A stretch of 64,000 bases of DNA from positions 10,178,746 to 10,242,745 of the forward strand of contig OX328126.1 of the NCBI GenBank assembly GCA_946811695.1. Direction: 5' to 3'. How positions within the stretch are numbered: the first letter of the stretch is position 1; each line of letters starts with the position of its first letter. Under the pieces are notes generated by a model. That model made no database searches. It saw only the letters and a list, made by a program, of their open reading frames with translations, and was not told the origin of the DNA. Source of the DNA: Gonocerus acuteangulatus. Its lineage: Eukaryota; Arthropoda; Insecta; Hemiptera; Coreidae. The translations under genes were made by a program, and so were the position numbers. Below, in pieces: positions 44,301-54,716 of this stretch.

Positions 44301-45189
44301 CAGTAGAACTTGGATAATTCGAACCCCTAGGGACCGATGAAAAAGTTCGAATTACAAAAGTTTTTGAAAATAAAGGGGTAAAAAATCGAATTTCATTTTT
44401 TCACATTTTTTAATTAAAAAAAATACATACATTTTATGTAAACATTTCATAAATTTATGACTACGTACATAAGTAATAAAAAATTTATCCAAAAAGTAAA
44501 AATGAAAGTCTATTGTTTTGGAAAAAGTCATTTTCATGTGCGAGAATTTTTTGTTTATTTTTCAGGTAAGTTGATAAAGTGTTTGGAGGAATTCCTTGGC
44601 AATTTCATATTTTTTCTTTCTTCCTTTTTCAACTTTTTTAATTGCAGCTATTTCCTCTGACAACGTTAAAGTTTTACAACTTCTAGGCTTCGACATCTTA
44701 AATCAACAACTCACTGAACTGTTCACCAGAAATTCAAGGCACAAACAATAAAAGAGATCTAGGCGCTGATTGAGTTATGACTGAATAAGAAATGAAGATG
44801 GGAGGGATGGTGGAAGGGAATTCTAGGATAAAACGACAGGATGGAACTACAACAACCCCTGGAAGGGAGGAAGCGCGACCCACCACTTTGCAGAACTCCT
44901 AGAGTCCAAGAACTAAACTATGAGACCGCCGCGCTTCTTGTCCCGGAACCCCTACATCCGTATCTTACTATCCGCCTTACCCGAGGGGAGAATATTTTCA
45001 CAAGATTTAAGATCGAACACATCCCATTGGAGGTAAACACTCGTAAAAAATTCGAATTATACAAAATTTTATTCGAATTAACCACGATTTTTTTACATTG
45101 TTTATGCCCTAAATTCTAGGGACCGAGAGAAATATTCGAATTAACCACGATTTCGAATTATCGAAGTTCGAATTATCCATGTTCCACTG
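44301..45189 (-). mobile_element. pogo/Tigger-like element, deleted
   Basis: Ends CAGTAGAACTTGGATAATTC and inverse CAGTGGAACATGGATAATTC, with TA at 44299-44300 and 45190-45191. TA duplication and CAGTRGAAC termini are typical of pogo/Tigger elements of the Tc1/mariner superfamily. It keeps only the N-terminal DNA-binding part of the transposase. Confidence 0.9.
44486..44696 (-). pseudogene. pogo/Tigger transposase N-terminal CENP-B-type HTH
   Basis: From the ATG at 44696-44694 the minus strand reads MSKPRSCKTLTLSEEIAAI, KKVEKGRKKKYEIAKEF, and after a small frameshift NTLSTYLKNKQKILAHEND before a stop. This is the CENP-B N-terminal helix-turn-helix (TLxEKxxIIxxxExG...IAKEF...STLSTxLKNK) used by pogo/Tigger transposases to bind their ends. 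The second HTH and the DDE nuclease are deleted. Confidence 0.85.
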
Positions 45190-45248
45190 TATATGAAGTA
45201 CGAATAAATTCGTATTTTTATTTATAAATAAAATTATGCCCATCTCTG

Positions 45249-45958
45249 CTCAAAACTATGTTTTTCAAATTGGGCGATACTCTGGCGTCTTCAGTTTTTG
45301 ACCGATCAATTTCAAATTTTAACTCCAACTTACTAATGATATTTGCTAGTAAAGTAAGTAGGATTTTTTCGATTCTTCAAATTATAAACATTTTGTGACC
45401 GATTTTCGACGGATTTTTTAATAAAAAATGAATAATTGTTCACCATTTTCGAAAAAAATTAATAATTCTTAAAAAAAAACCTACGTACTTTACTAGATTT
45501 TACCTTCATCTTTCAAAATGATTTTAGTTTTTCGTTTCACATTAAAAATTGCCGCCTGCAGACTTATCACCCCAAGAAAAAAGAGTGTTTCTGTTTGATA
45601 GACACAGTGCCGCCAATTTTTAACGAAGAATTTAAACTTCTTTTTTTTTTTTTTTGGATACTTTAACATCCTATACAAAACGTTTCATATAAATAATTGA
45701 AAAAAATTATTCATTTGTTATTTATACATTCAAGAAAATGGCTTTGATTTGATCAAGGCCAGTATTGCCCCTTAAAACGTAATAAATTACACGAAAAACT
45801 ATTCGTAAGTGTAATAAAGTAACTCTTGGACGAGTTTATTCGTTACCCGATTTGGAACCAAATGGACATTCATGGTTTTCTCGGTATACACTTGGAGATT
45901 AAGCCACTAACTATTGATATTTTATGAACTTGTTATAAGTAATTCAACTTTTCAGGTA
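45249..45958. repeat. Dispersed repeat fragment and unassigned DNA
   Basis: 45250-45370 matches 14330-14460 (ATGTTTTTCAAATTGGGCGA; TTCAAATTTTAACTCCAAC). The rest is AT-rich without recognised features. Confidence 0.5.
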
Positions 45959-45966
45959 CTAACTAC

Positions 45967-46181
45967 CAGTGTTGGGCATTATTCGAATAAAGTATTATTC
46001 GAACGATTATTCAAATAAACTTTTAGTGAATGATGAATAATTCACTGAATTATCTTATTCACACAGTACGTCATGAATTATTCACAGAATTAGTCGTTAT
46101 TCATTATTCGTTATTCATCATTCATTATTCATCTTTCGTTATTATTTATTTCTAGTTGGTCTACTGATTAATCCTACTCAA

Positions 46182-46253
<72 letters not shown>

Positions 46254-46451
46254 TTCTGGCTACCAACATCATAATAAATCTATCATTATTCACTAAAATA
46301 TGTTTATTCTGATTGATCATTCGAATAATTTGTGAATAAAATATAAACTTCATTCACAGAATAACGAACAATGAATAAAAGTAATTATTCTTCATTCATG
46401 AATAAAATAATACATTTATTCATCATTCTGAATAATTTTTGCCCAACACTG
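45967..46451. mobile_element. 485-bp hAT MITE
   Basis: Perfect 8-bp duplication CTAACTAC at 45959-45966 and 46452-46459. Ends CAGTGTTGGGCATTATTCG and inverse CAGTGTTGGGCAAAAATTATT. Contents are TTATTCA/TGAATAA-type repeats with an (AT)n at 46191-46248. Related by ends to 50740-51540. Confidence 0.95.
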
Positions 46452-46544
46452 CTAACTACTATTTTAAAACTGTAAAAAATACCCTATAACGTAGCTATAA
46501 AACTATCAAATTTATCGCGGGCCTACCTGCAGAGGGTTCTCTAT

Positions 46545-46548
<4 letters not shown>

Positions 46549-46610
<62 letters not shown>

Positions 46611-46777
46611 GGCGCATCGACATAAATCTTGGCCATTAGCGCCGACGTCCAGGGTGCAGCCCAGGAATTTTCTCAGCGAGCCCTGAGATGAGAAAATTTC
46701 TGGCGCCGGTGGGGATCGAACCCACCATCTCCCGCTTATGAATCTAGCGCTCTAGCCACTAGACGACGGGAGACCCC
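46549..46777 (-). mobile_element. tRNA-derived SINE with 14-bp target duplication
   Basis: GGTTCTCTATAGTT at 46535-46548 and 46778-46791. On the minus strand a tRNA-like head (CCCGTCGTCTAGTGGCTAGA A box, GGTGGGTTCGATCCCCACC B box, loop TTCATAA), a short body with a GAAAATT hairpin, the tail module GGCGCTAATGGCCAAGAT and a ~60-nt A tail. The anticodon stem does not pair well, so it is not a functional tRNA. Confidence 0.93.
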
Positions 46778-46791
46778 GGTTCTCTATAGTT

Positions 46792-47478
46792 ATTACTAAA
46801 TTTGTTTTTAATACAATTTTCAATTTCTCTCTGGTTTCTTGGAAGGCTTACCTTAGTGTGCTTATTGTCCACGAAACGAAGCACTTAATAAATAAATTTG
46901 TTTTTGTTTATGTCCTCCTGAAGAGGCGATAAGATGACGCGAAACGTGCAGATCAAATAAAATAACATCGAAGAATAGTGTTTAAGAATTTTGACCTTCT
47001 GCCACATAAATATAGGTAGAATTAAAAATGGACGATAAAGATAACAAAATGCCTAAAAATAAGAACATTCTCGTCAATACTTTTGAATTCCAATGTACTG
47101 AGCCTATATAAAACATAATCTTGTATATACAGTAACACAGAAACAATTTCAAGAATGCATACACGAAGATCAACGGAGGAAACAAACAAACAAAAAAAGT
47201 GTTTGTTCTTTGTGAGACTATTAAATCAAACGTGATGGATAGACAGAACGTCAAAACGAAATTCTTCTGTAGTGAAAAAATTCACATAATTCTTGCAAAT
47301 ATGAAGGATGAAGAACTAGAACCTACTGTACGGTTTCAGACGGAAGAATTTCGTAATCACATATTATGCTAAATATTGGGTTGGTCGAAACATTCGAAAA
47401 TATTTTGAAAATATGGATTTATGTTTTTTTTTTTCAATTTGTTCAATAGGCTTAAATGCTTCCTTAACTAATAAAAAA
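46792..47478. other. Unassigned, contains one hammerhead-like core
   Basis: No coding signal; the core at 46918-46945 is listed separately. Confidence 0.45.
46918..46945 (+). ncRNA. Hammerhead-like core, weak stem II
   Basis: CTGAAGA, GGCGATAAGATGACGC (only GCG/CGC clearly pairs), GAAAC GTGC. Core boxes are right but the stem is short, so this is a weaker candidate. Confidence 0.35.
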
Positions 47479-48181
47479 AGTCCGTCACGCAGGAGCTGCA
47501 TAACTAAGCACTTTCCTCAGAACTTTTGTAGTGTAGACTACATTACTGAATAATTTGCTGTAAATTACCTATATAAATAAAATAAAAACGTGAATAGTTC
47601 TGTCCATTTACATTTCTTATAAGAACTGTTCAATTATTAATTTTGTAAATAATTTGCTTCCAGATTTATAAAGTCCCCCTAGTGGGAGATAGCGTTCCTC
47701 GCGGCGGCTTTGGGAACCTACGTCTGGTGGGCTGATTCTAATAAAACTGAGTTTAAAGTAAACCCTCCTTTCCAATAGACCGATGTACTTCATTTTTACA
47801 ACACTTCTTTCTTACCCACGACGTATACCGCGTTTCGTTAGAATACAGCAGAAATTACGACCGGTATGAGTATATTAGTACTTTAGGTACGGAGTAAACC
47901 CCCTCTCCTAATGAAACGATTTAGTTTATTTTTACAACGTATTTTTCTCTTTAGATCAACTTAACGAATACCGAGACTCGTAATAAATAATAAATATAAC
48001 AAAAACTACGGCTGGCACGATCAAATTAGTGTTTTGGGTCCAGGGTAAACTCCCCCCTCTCGGTGGACCGATTTTGGTGGTTAACGAACTCGTTCAATCG
48101 TTTGCTAATTGAACGCTATATACCACGTTTCATGAAGAAAAAACCAAAACTCTGGCCGCTATCGTGTTAACAGACACATAT

Positions 48182-48249
<68 letters not shown>

Positions 48250-48539
48250 TTAGATGGAACGGCATTTTTCTCCAGCGGTGGTACTCCTCCTCACTTCTTC
48301 CCGGAATATTTCGATGGATTCATCTCCATCTTCTTCAGCCAGGTACTTGTTTCTTCCTCGGTGGTAGCCAATTCATTCCCTTGGCTACCACCGAGGAAGA
48401 AACAAGTACCTGGCTGAAGAAGATGGAGATGAATCCATCGAAATATTCCGGGAAGAAGTGAGGAGGAGTACCACCGCTGGAGAAAAAATGCCGTTCCATC
48501 TAAAAATACTATCCCAGCGACGAAAAATAACATCAAACA

Positions 48540-48598
<59 letters not shown>

Positions 48599-48721
48599 TT
48601 TAACGGGGGTCATTTTCAGTGTCTACTAGGTAGGATCGATAAAGATTCGAAGAAATTTTTCGAAAATTCCGTCATGAGTGCAACCTCAATAGCTACTTCC
48701 CTTCGGAGGAAAGTGCTAAAA
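47479..48721 (+). mobile_element. HINE-like element copy 5, with palindrome
   Basis: More diverged copy of the family: GTCCGTCACGCAGGAGCTGC start, fewer internal GGAGTAAACCC units, GCTATCGTGTTAACAGACAC, (AT)n interrupted by the palindrome at 48249-48504, GGGGGTCATTTTCAGTGTC, and the final hairpin TTCCCTTCGGAGGAAAGTGC. Confidence 0.75.
48249..48504. repeat. ~256-bp near-perfect palindrome in an (AT)n tract
   Basis: Left arm TTTAGATGGAACGGCATTTT... to GGTGGTAGCCAA; right arm TTGGCTACCACCGAGG... to GCCGTTCCATCTAAA; ~9-bp centre TTCATTCCC. The only arm difference I see is one base in an A/T run (five versus six). Clearly homologous with 15893-16144 (shared TCTCCAGCGGTG, AATATTTCG, GGTGGT) though the two copies differ at many positions. 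A tail with ATCCCAGCGACG follows, also shared. Confidence 0.93.
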
Positions 48722-49284
48722 TGGTGTACAGGGGTGACTAAGTGGCGGAAAAGTTTTTAAATGCCTTTAAGCTCACTGTCACCGGCCCTCCTTCAATACT
48801 TTTCAAAATTAACACTAAATTTACCTGACCAGTCATTTTGAATTCAAATGGTCGTGCAAATAAATAAATAAGTGTTATCTCAAAAAAAGCTTATTATTAA
48901 ATCTCTAATGAATTAACAATACCATTAAAAACCATATTACTAAATTTTCACGATGTAAATCCACGTTTGATTATTTCGAATAATATTTACACAGAACCGT
49001 ACTTAATTAAAATAACAGCACAACATTATTAGGACAATAAGAGCCACCCTGATATCACAGGTTATTATTTTTCCTTGTTGATTTTGTTAACAATCATTCT
49101 GATGGAAAAAGGAAATTAAAACAGAAAGCTACCAATTTATGATTATTGCGAATTCACGGTACCTTCTCTAAACCGAATTAAATCAAATTAGAGGAAACTT
49201 TTCATTTGTATTTTATGACAGATGAATTTTTGAAAACATTCTTCAAATCTTTATCTATTCTACCTAGTAGACACCAAAAAATGT
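48722..49284. other. Mostly unassigned; HINE 3' scrap at 49235-49280
   Basis: TTCAAATCTTTATCTATTCT and CTACCTAGTAGACACC match the 3' part of the HINE family inverted. The rest is AT-rich without features. Confidence 0.5.
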
Positions 49285-49331
<47 letters not shown>

Positions 49332-49332
49332 A
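49285..49332. repeat. (AC)n-(AT)n microsatellite
   Basis: Pure AC run followed by a pure AT run. Confidence 0.95.
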
Positions 49333-49399
49333 ATACAGGGTGTCTCGGTTTTAAATGGCAAAACTTCAGGAGCGTGTAGGGGACCGAAAAACTAAGACA

Positions 49400-50158
49400 A
49401 AAAGTCCGTCACGCAGGAGCTGCATAACTAAGCACTTTCCTCAGAATTTGGGTAGTGTAGACTGCTATCCAGAACAATTTGCTTAAAATATCCTACATAA
49501 ATAAAATAAAAACGTGAATAGTTCTCATTTTGTAATGAGTAACTGATCAATTATTAATTTGCATCCAGAGTTATGTTTACACATGGTACCTACTACACTA
49601 CGTAATAAATACAAAAATCCTCATATTATCTTATTTTGATCTAACGCAGGAACAGGATACAGTCACTCTAGTGGTAGAAAGCGCTCCTTGCGGCGGCTTT
49701 GTGAACCTACGTCTGCCGGCTTTTCTATTCAAATATATTACAAATTAAACCCCCTCTTTCCGATTGACCGATTCAGCTCATTTTTACAACACTTCTTTCT
49801 CATGAGTTACCCACGACGAATACCGAGTTTCGTCGAAATATACCAAAAATCACGGCTGGTAGTGGCGAATTGGTATTGTGGGTCCGGAGTAAACCCCCCT
49901 TCTAATGAACCGATTTAGTTCATTTTTATATCTCACTTTTCTCTCTATATTAACACTACGAATACCAAGTTTCGTTGAAATATAACAAATATTACGGCTG
50001 ACATAGTCAAATAAGTGTTTTGGGTTCGGGGTAAACCCCCCCTTCCGGTGGACCGACTTTGGTGGTTAACGAACTCGTTCAATCGTTTGCTAATTGAATG
50101 CTATATACCAAGTTTCGTGAGGAAAAAACAAAAACTCTGGCCGCTATCGTGTTAACAG

Positions 50159-50235
<77 letters not shown>

Positions 50236-50374
50236 TATATATATATATAAATTTTAACGGGGGTCATTTTCGGTGTCTACTAGGTAGGATCGATAAAGAT
50301 TTGAAGAAATTTTTCAAAAATTCCGTCATGAGTCCAACCTCAATAGCTACTTTCCTTCGGAGGAAAGTGCTAAA
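49400..50374 (+). mobile_element. HINE-like element copy 6
   Basis: Well conserved copy with fewer internal GGGTCCGGAGTAAACC units than copy 1, a long (AT)n (50160-50249) in the slot, and an intact terminal hairpin CTTTCCTTCGGAGGAAAGTG. No palindrome in the slot. Confidence 0.8.
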
Positions 50375-50604
50375 AGTCCTTCAGAGATTGGCCCGTTTTT
50401 GGAGAAAATCGCAAAACAAGACACGAAAGAAGTTTTTATTTTTGTACTTACTTATTTAAATTTCAATGGATATAAAAGTCTCATTGCGAATTGTTTCAAG
50501 AAACCTATTAGGTACTAAAATTTAATCTCTTGATGGTGATATAGTTTTCGTGTACGGTTTCTACAACGATAATGCTTTGGAGCGGTGCGAGTGTTTGCGC
50601 ACTG

Positions 50605-50605
<1 letters not shown>

Positions 50606-50685
<80 letters not shown>

Positions 50686-50686
50686 C

Positions 50687-50739
<53 letters not shown>
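50606..50739. repeat. (AT)n microsatellite, left half
   Basis: Long AT tract with a few interruptions; continues at 51541-51604 on the far side of the hAT insertion. Confidence 0.95.
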
Positions 50740-50746
<7 letters not shown>

Positions 50747-51533
50747 GGGGGCTTATTCGAATAATTTTTTATTTAAGTAACGAATAAAAGATACTTTTTT
50801 CCGTTATTAGTTAATCATAATTATTCCAATTACCAATTATCCGTTATTCCAGAAACGGGTGAATTATCTTTTATTCGTCATGTGATTATCCGTTATCTTT
50901 TATTCGTTATCCGTCCACAATACCACTTTTTTCTATCCATTCGGGCAAAAACAAACTGTTGGTTTGCACATGGAATTGCACTCTTTAAATAAATATTTAA
51001 ACATGAAGAAATTGTTTTTTAAGTACAACACGGCACTTCCATCGTCAGCACCAGTCAAACGGCTGTTCTCGTTTGCTTCCATAACGGATATTCCAAAAAG
51101 CAATCGACTCTCTGATGAAATGTTTGAGAAAAGAGTAGTTTTAAAATCTATGTTGAATTTAATTTAAAGATTAATTATATATTTAAAGAATAATGTAATA
51201 CATAATTATATTTAATAATAATTTAAATAATTACATATTATATTATATTTAAATAATAAATAAATACATTATGATTAAGTAGTAAATTGGTTTTCTACAC
51301 ATCTTCGAAGTATAAAAATCATCTTTCGGATGAAAATTTATCCATCGAATTAAAATTCATCCGTAAGATGATAAATTATTTCAAATGAAATCTTAAGATA
51401 AAAGATGACGGATAACTTTACGTGAATGGTAATAATTTTGACTAATGGATAACGGATATCCGAAAATTATAGATGACAAATAACGAATAACCTAGGTTAT
51501 TCGTCATCCGTTATCCGAAGATAATTTTTGCCC

Positions 51534-51540
<7 letters not shown>
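50740..51540 (+). mobile_element. hAT element inserted in (AT)n
   Basis: Ends CAGAGTTGGGGGCTTATTCG and inverse CAGAGTTGGGCAAAAATTAT, with ATATATAT on both sides (compatible with an 8-bp duplication but uninformative). It retains the transposase C-terminus at 50964-51167. Ends resemble the MITE 45967-46451, so this may represent a coding relative. Confidence 0.87.
50964..51167 (+). pseudogene. hAT transposase C-terminal dimerisation domain
   Basis: YNTALPSSAPVKRLFSFASI, then NRLSDEMFEKRVVLK and a stop at 51165-51167. P-S-SA-x-VxRxFS followed by RLSxxxxE is the core of the hAT C-terminal dimerisation region that holds the last catalytic Glu area. About 45 codons are recognisable and uninterrupted; the zinc finger and catalytic core are absent. 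Confidence 0.85.

Positions 51541-51604
<64 letters not shown>
51541..51604. repeat. (AT)n microsatellite, right half
   Basis: Continuation of the tract at 50606-50739 across the hAT insertion. Confidence 0.95.
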
Positions 51605-51607
<3 letters not shown>

Positions 51608-52395
51608 AATATACAAATCCACGGAAATGCATCAAGTGCGAATTACATAGTTTGTAATAATAGCTTAGAAATTTAAGGACTGGTTGAAGGAAATTGCAAT
51701 TTATGAACTTTTCTCCAATATCCTTGATCTATGTGCAATAATATTCTGATGGACTCTAGAAACCTAGTAGCAGTTTATAGACGAGTTTTGCCCGGAAAAT
51801 GAATTAAACTTTCAGAACTATCTCAGTTTAATTCTACAGATTATGTAAGCAGAGCTCAACCAAAAGCTAATGGAATTTTCTATTTGAGTTTCAACAACTA
51901 AAAATCCCCCCCCCCCCCCCGAACTTTTCGAAGTTCAGCATTTTCTAGATAATATTCCAGCAAAACCTTCTGTTCCCCAGAGGAAATTGTGTTATCCCCT
52001 TTTCTTCACCAACTTGCTTAAAATTAATTTTCGAAGTTATGCCAGCAAACACCCTACCCAAAGGATAGAAACATCAACTAAGACTTGGTAGAATATGGGT
52101 GTGTTAACACAGATATCTTCTAAAGAACCTGTGTTCGATTCATTTTACATGATTAGGCCTATGAAGCATTCTCTGATAAAAACCTAAAACGTATTTCTGG
52201 TAGCACTCAATTCGATGAAAGTGATTATTATACGATTATTATAAGTTATACTAACAAGAAATGAAATAAAATATCTTAATCGGTTCCAAACTTGACCTAA
52301 AACCACCTACGTGGAAGGAAATATTTGGTAAGAAAGAATAGATACATAAGGAAAATAAGAATATTTTATCAATACCTTCAGGATAGGCCAAGTTC
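51605..52395. other. Unassigned sequence
   Basis: No reading frame, palindrome or within-window match recognised; contains a 20-bp C run near 51906. Confidence 0.45.
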
Positions 52396-52399
52396 CAGG

Positions 52400-53470
52400 T
52401 AGAATCATATATATATTATTTATTTATTTTAAGAGCTTCGCAACGAAGGTGACTTGCTCTTTTTAAATTACAAAACAAAATATACAATATACAAAAGTAG
52501 AAATTTATGGAACTAAATATTACAAAAGTGTTAAGAATAAGAAATAGGAGCTAACATTATTTACAGTATTGCTTATTACAATATAGATATTATATTTACA
52601 TACATATGACTTATATATACATACATATGACTAAAACTACTAACATTAATTAATGGTACAAAAAAAAGAAAAAAAAAAAAAAAAATTTTTTTCCTGGAAT
52701 CAAATTTTTGTGTGTAGGTTGTGTTGTTTTAAAAATGTTAATATATCGTTGATGAAGGGGCTACCCTCTGTCAGTAGTTCCTGTAAGTTGTAAGGTAGTC
52801 TTAGTTGTTCTAGTATTCTGCATTCCGTTAGTAAGTGTTTTATTGTCATTGGAACGTTACACTGTCTGCAAATGGGTTGTTCTTTATTTGTCATTAAATA
52901 AGAGTGAGTTAGTAAAGTGTGTCCTATGCGTAGTCTACATAGTATAACCTCTTCTCGTCTGTTTCTTCGGCTACTAGAGCTCCATTCGTATATAGTATTT
53001 TTGATTTCTCTGAGTTTGTTGTTTTGTATGTTTGTCCAGTATTCTTGCCATGTTTCTTGTATAGTATCAACTAGTTCTTTTTTTATGTCTTGTATAGTTA
53101 CGTTTTCTATGTCAATATTCTGTTTTCTTGTAGCCAATTTTGCTTGAATCTCGACTGTCGTACTTTCTGTGATATTTGTATGTCCGGGTAGCCAGATCAT
53201 TGTGATGGATATGTTTTGTTCCTGTAATCTGTAGAGTTGATTGTATATTTGTTGACAATGGTGTGTGTGCTGTACATATTGTTAAAAGAGAGCAATGAAC
53301 TGAGTGAGTCTGAAAATAATTGGATCTTTGAGCAATTTATTGTATCAACGTTTGATAAAGATAATAGGATTGCTTGCAATTCTGCCGTATAAATGCTTGC
53401 AATGTTTGGGAGCTTTTGTTTAAATATTTGCGAACCTATTACTGCAGCAGATCTAGTACCAGATTTTAAA
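52400..53470 (-). mobile_element. RNase H-bearing LINE, 5'-truncated
   Basis: The longest LINE copy of its group: coding remnant 52700-53470, then 3' UTR with the end GAGCTTCGCAACGAAGGTG (plus-strand view) shared with 1490-1520. Its upstream break falls next to an (AT)n tract. Confidence 0.88.
52700..53470 (-). pseudogene. LINE RNase H domain plus C-terminal knuckle
   Basis: On the minus strand: SGTRSAAVIGSQIF, then IYTAELQAILLSLS (catalytic Glu), IQLFSDSLSSLLS (catalytic Asp), a frameshift near 53290, then QNISITMIWLPGHTNIT (the WxPGHxxI motif before the last catalytic residues). After a ~70-codon linker come CRLRIGHTLLTH, a CX2C-X7-H-X4-C knuckle (CRQCN...TIKHLLTEC) and the terminal tail. 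The GNExAD motif after PGH is degraded (ITESTTVEIQAK). RNase H in this position occurs in I-, R1- and LOA-type LINEs, so a relative of those is inferred. Confidence 0.9.
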
Positions 53471-53505
53471 TTTAAATTAAATTTATACTAAAATTCTTAA
53501 GTTAA

Positions 53506-53513
53506 AGTATATA

Positions 53514-53571
<58 letters not shown>
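53506..53571. repeat. (AT)n microsatellite
   Basis: AT dinucleotide run with one GT interruption at its left end. Confidence 0.95.
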
Positions 53572-53574
<3 letters not shown>

Positions 53575-53599
53575 TAGCTGTGCGAAAATTTGTATATAT

Positions 53600-53749
53600 C
53601 AGGTCACCCCGCAAGTAATGTCGGGGGACTGTAGAATGTGTCGATCCGAGTTTTTCTGCTAGCTCTTCTACTGTTACAACAGGATTTTCTTCTACAGTAG
53701 CCTGCAGGAGTTGGTCGTCAAGCTCTGTGGGTTGTCTTGTACGAGCCAT
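53600..53749 (-). pseudogene. mariner transposase HTH fused to a terminal repeat
   Basis: The minus strand shows RQPTELDDQLLQATVEENPV and VTVEELAEKLGSTHSTVPRH, the second helix-turn-helix of mariner transposases. The frame then ends abruptly in the inverse of CAGGTCACCCCGCAAGTAAT, which is a mariner-type terminal repeat (GGTCA...AAGTAATGTCGG). So an internal deletion has joined the DNA-binding part to the far terminus. The other terminus was not found by eye in 53750-54000. Confidence 0.75.
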
Positions 53750-54017
53750 TTATTTTACACAAGGTTTGTTTAATGCCCCGATGAAGACTTGAATTACAAG
53801 CAGAAAAGTTAGAAACTATGTCATTTTAGTATTAAAAATAATTTATTATTATTACATTGATGTAGTAAATGACCGAAACCTGAAAATCCCAACCATCAAA
53901 AAATATCCGACTCAGTAACTGCGTAATCCTTAATCGTTTCCGTTCCTTATTCTTGCTGTCATTTCTAAAGCTTGGAATAGAGACGATTAAAGAGAGGGAG
54001 AGTTAAAATAAAGGCTT
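53750..54017. other. Unassigned sequence
   Basis: No feature recognised other than a degenerate hammerhead-like string near 53780, which was rejected. Confidence 0.45.
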
Positions 54018-54356
54018 AACTCTCTGGAAGCCGTGTGTGCAGCAAAACCCTTTGGAAGTCGTGTGTGCAGCAAAACCCTCTGGAAGCCGAGTGGGCAGCA
54101 AAATCCTCTGGAAGCCGTGTGCGCAGCAAAACCCTCTGGAAGCCGTGTGTGCAGCAAAACCCTCTGGAAGCCGTGTGTGCAGCAAAATCCTCTGGAAGCC
54201 GTGTGCGCAGCAAAACCCTCTGGAAGCCGTGTGTGCAGCAAAATCCTCTGGAAGCCGTGTGTGCAGCAAAATCCTCTGGAAGCCGTGTGCGCAGCAAAAC
54301 CCTCTGGAAGCCGTGTGTGCAGCAAAATCCTCTGGAAGCCGTGTGTGCAGCAAAAC
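54018..54356. repeat. 28-bp minisatellite, twelve copies
   Basis: Units CTCTGGAAGCCGTGTGTGCA plus GCAAAA(C/T)C, with GTGCGCAGC variants. With a 28-bp period every frame is shared by all three phases, so long open frames appear on both strands (e.g. repeats of LLHTRLPEGFAAHTASRGFC in minus frames); not a gene. Confidence 0.95.
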
Positions 54357-54655
54357 GGCCGAAAATGTAGCCTTTTCTGAAAGAAAGTACTCAAATAGAA
54401 TCGTAGCAGGAATTGCAGTCAGACTTCTGAAGGATATAAGGTCGAGGCAGAAAAGCGGGTTCCAGAGGGTTAATCTTTCGTGAAAAATGTAAAAAAAAAA
54501 AAAAAAAAAAATTGTAAATGATCTCAAAGCTAGTTATGTTAAGTTTGTATTAGTTATTTAGTTTGTATTCGTTAGTGTATTAAGGGGGGGGGGGGGAACA
54601 AATGGATATACATAACATTACTCAAAAAAAAAGGGGGAAAATAGATATATACATA
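54357..54655. other. Unassigned, with A30 and G10 runs
   Basis: A homopolymer A run at about 54490-54511 and a G run near 54584. No other feature. Confidence 0.5.
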
Positions 54656-54656
54656 T

Positions 54657-54658
<2 letters not shown>

Positions 54659-54712
<54 letters not shown>
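54659..54712. repeat. (AT)n microsatellite
   Basis: Pure AT run. Confidence 0.95.

Positions 54713-54716
<4 letters not shown>

Larger units (their letters stand above)
43536..45248. mobile_element. hAT-like foldback split by a pogo element
   Basis: Perfect 8-bp duplication CTCAAAAC at 43528-43535 and 45249-45256. Ends CAGAAATGGGCATAATTTT and inverse CAGAGATGGGCATAATTTT. Same family as 26366-27443 with AAGGTGATTTTTT at the left centre and AAAAAATCACCTT at the right centre. The right arm is interrupted by the element at 44301-45189. Between the centres lies a non-palindromic ~160-bp insert (43800-43955). Confidence 0.93.

Noticed and set aside
46690..46777. Functional tRNA-Met gene
   Set aside because: Loop has CAT, but the anticodon stem does not pair, and it is bounded by a SINE body, A tail and a 14-bp duplication.
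53780..53815. Eighth hammerhead core (CCGATGA...GAAAA)
   Set aside because: C/U box is altered and stem II is only about four pairs; chance match cannot be excluded.
54003..54527. 174- and 148-codon frames as genes
   Set aside because: They follow the 28-bp minisatellite, and all phases are equivalent; no non-repeat domain.
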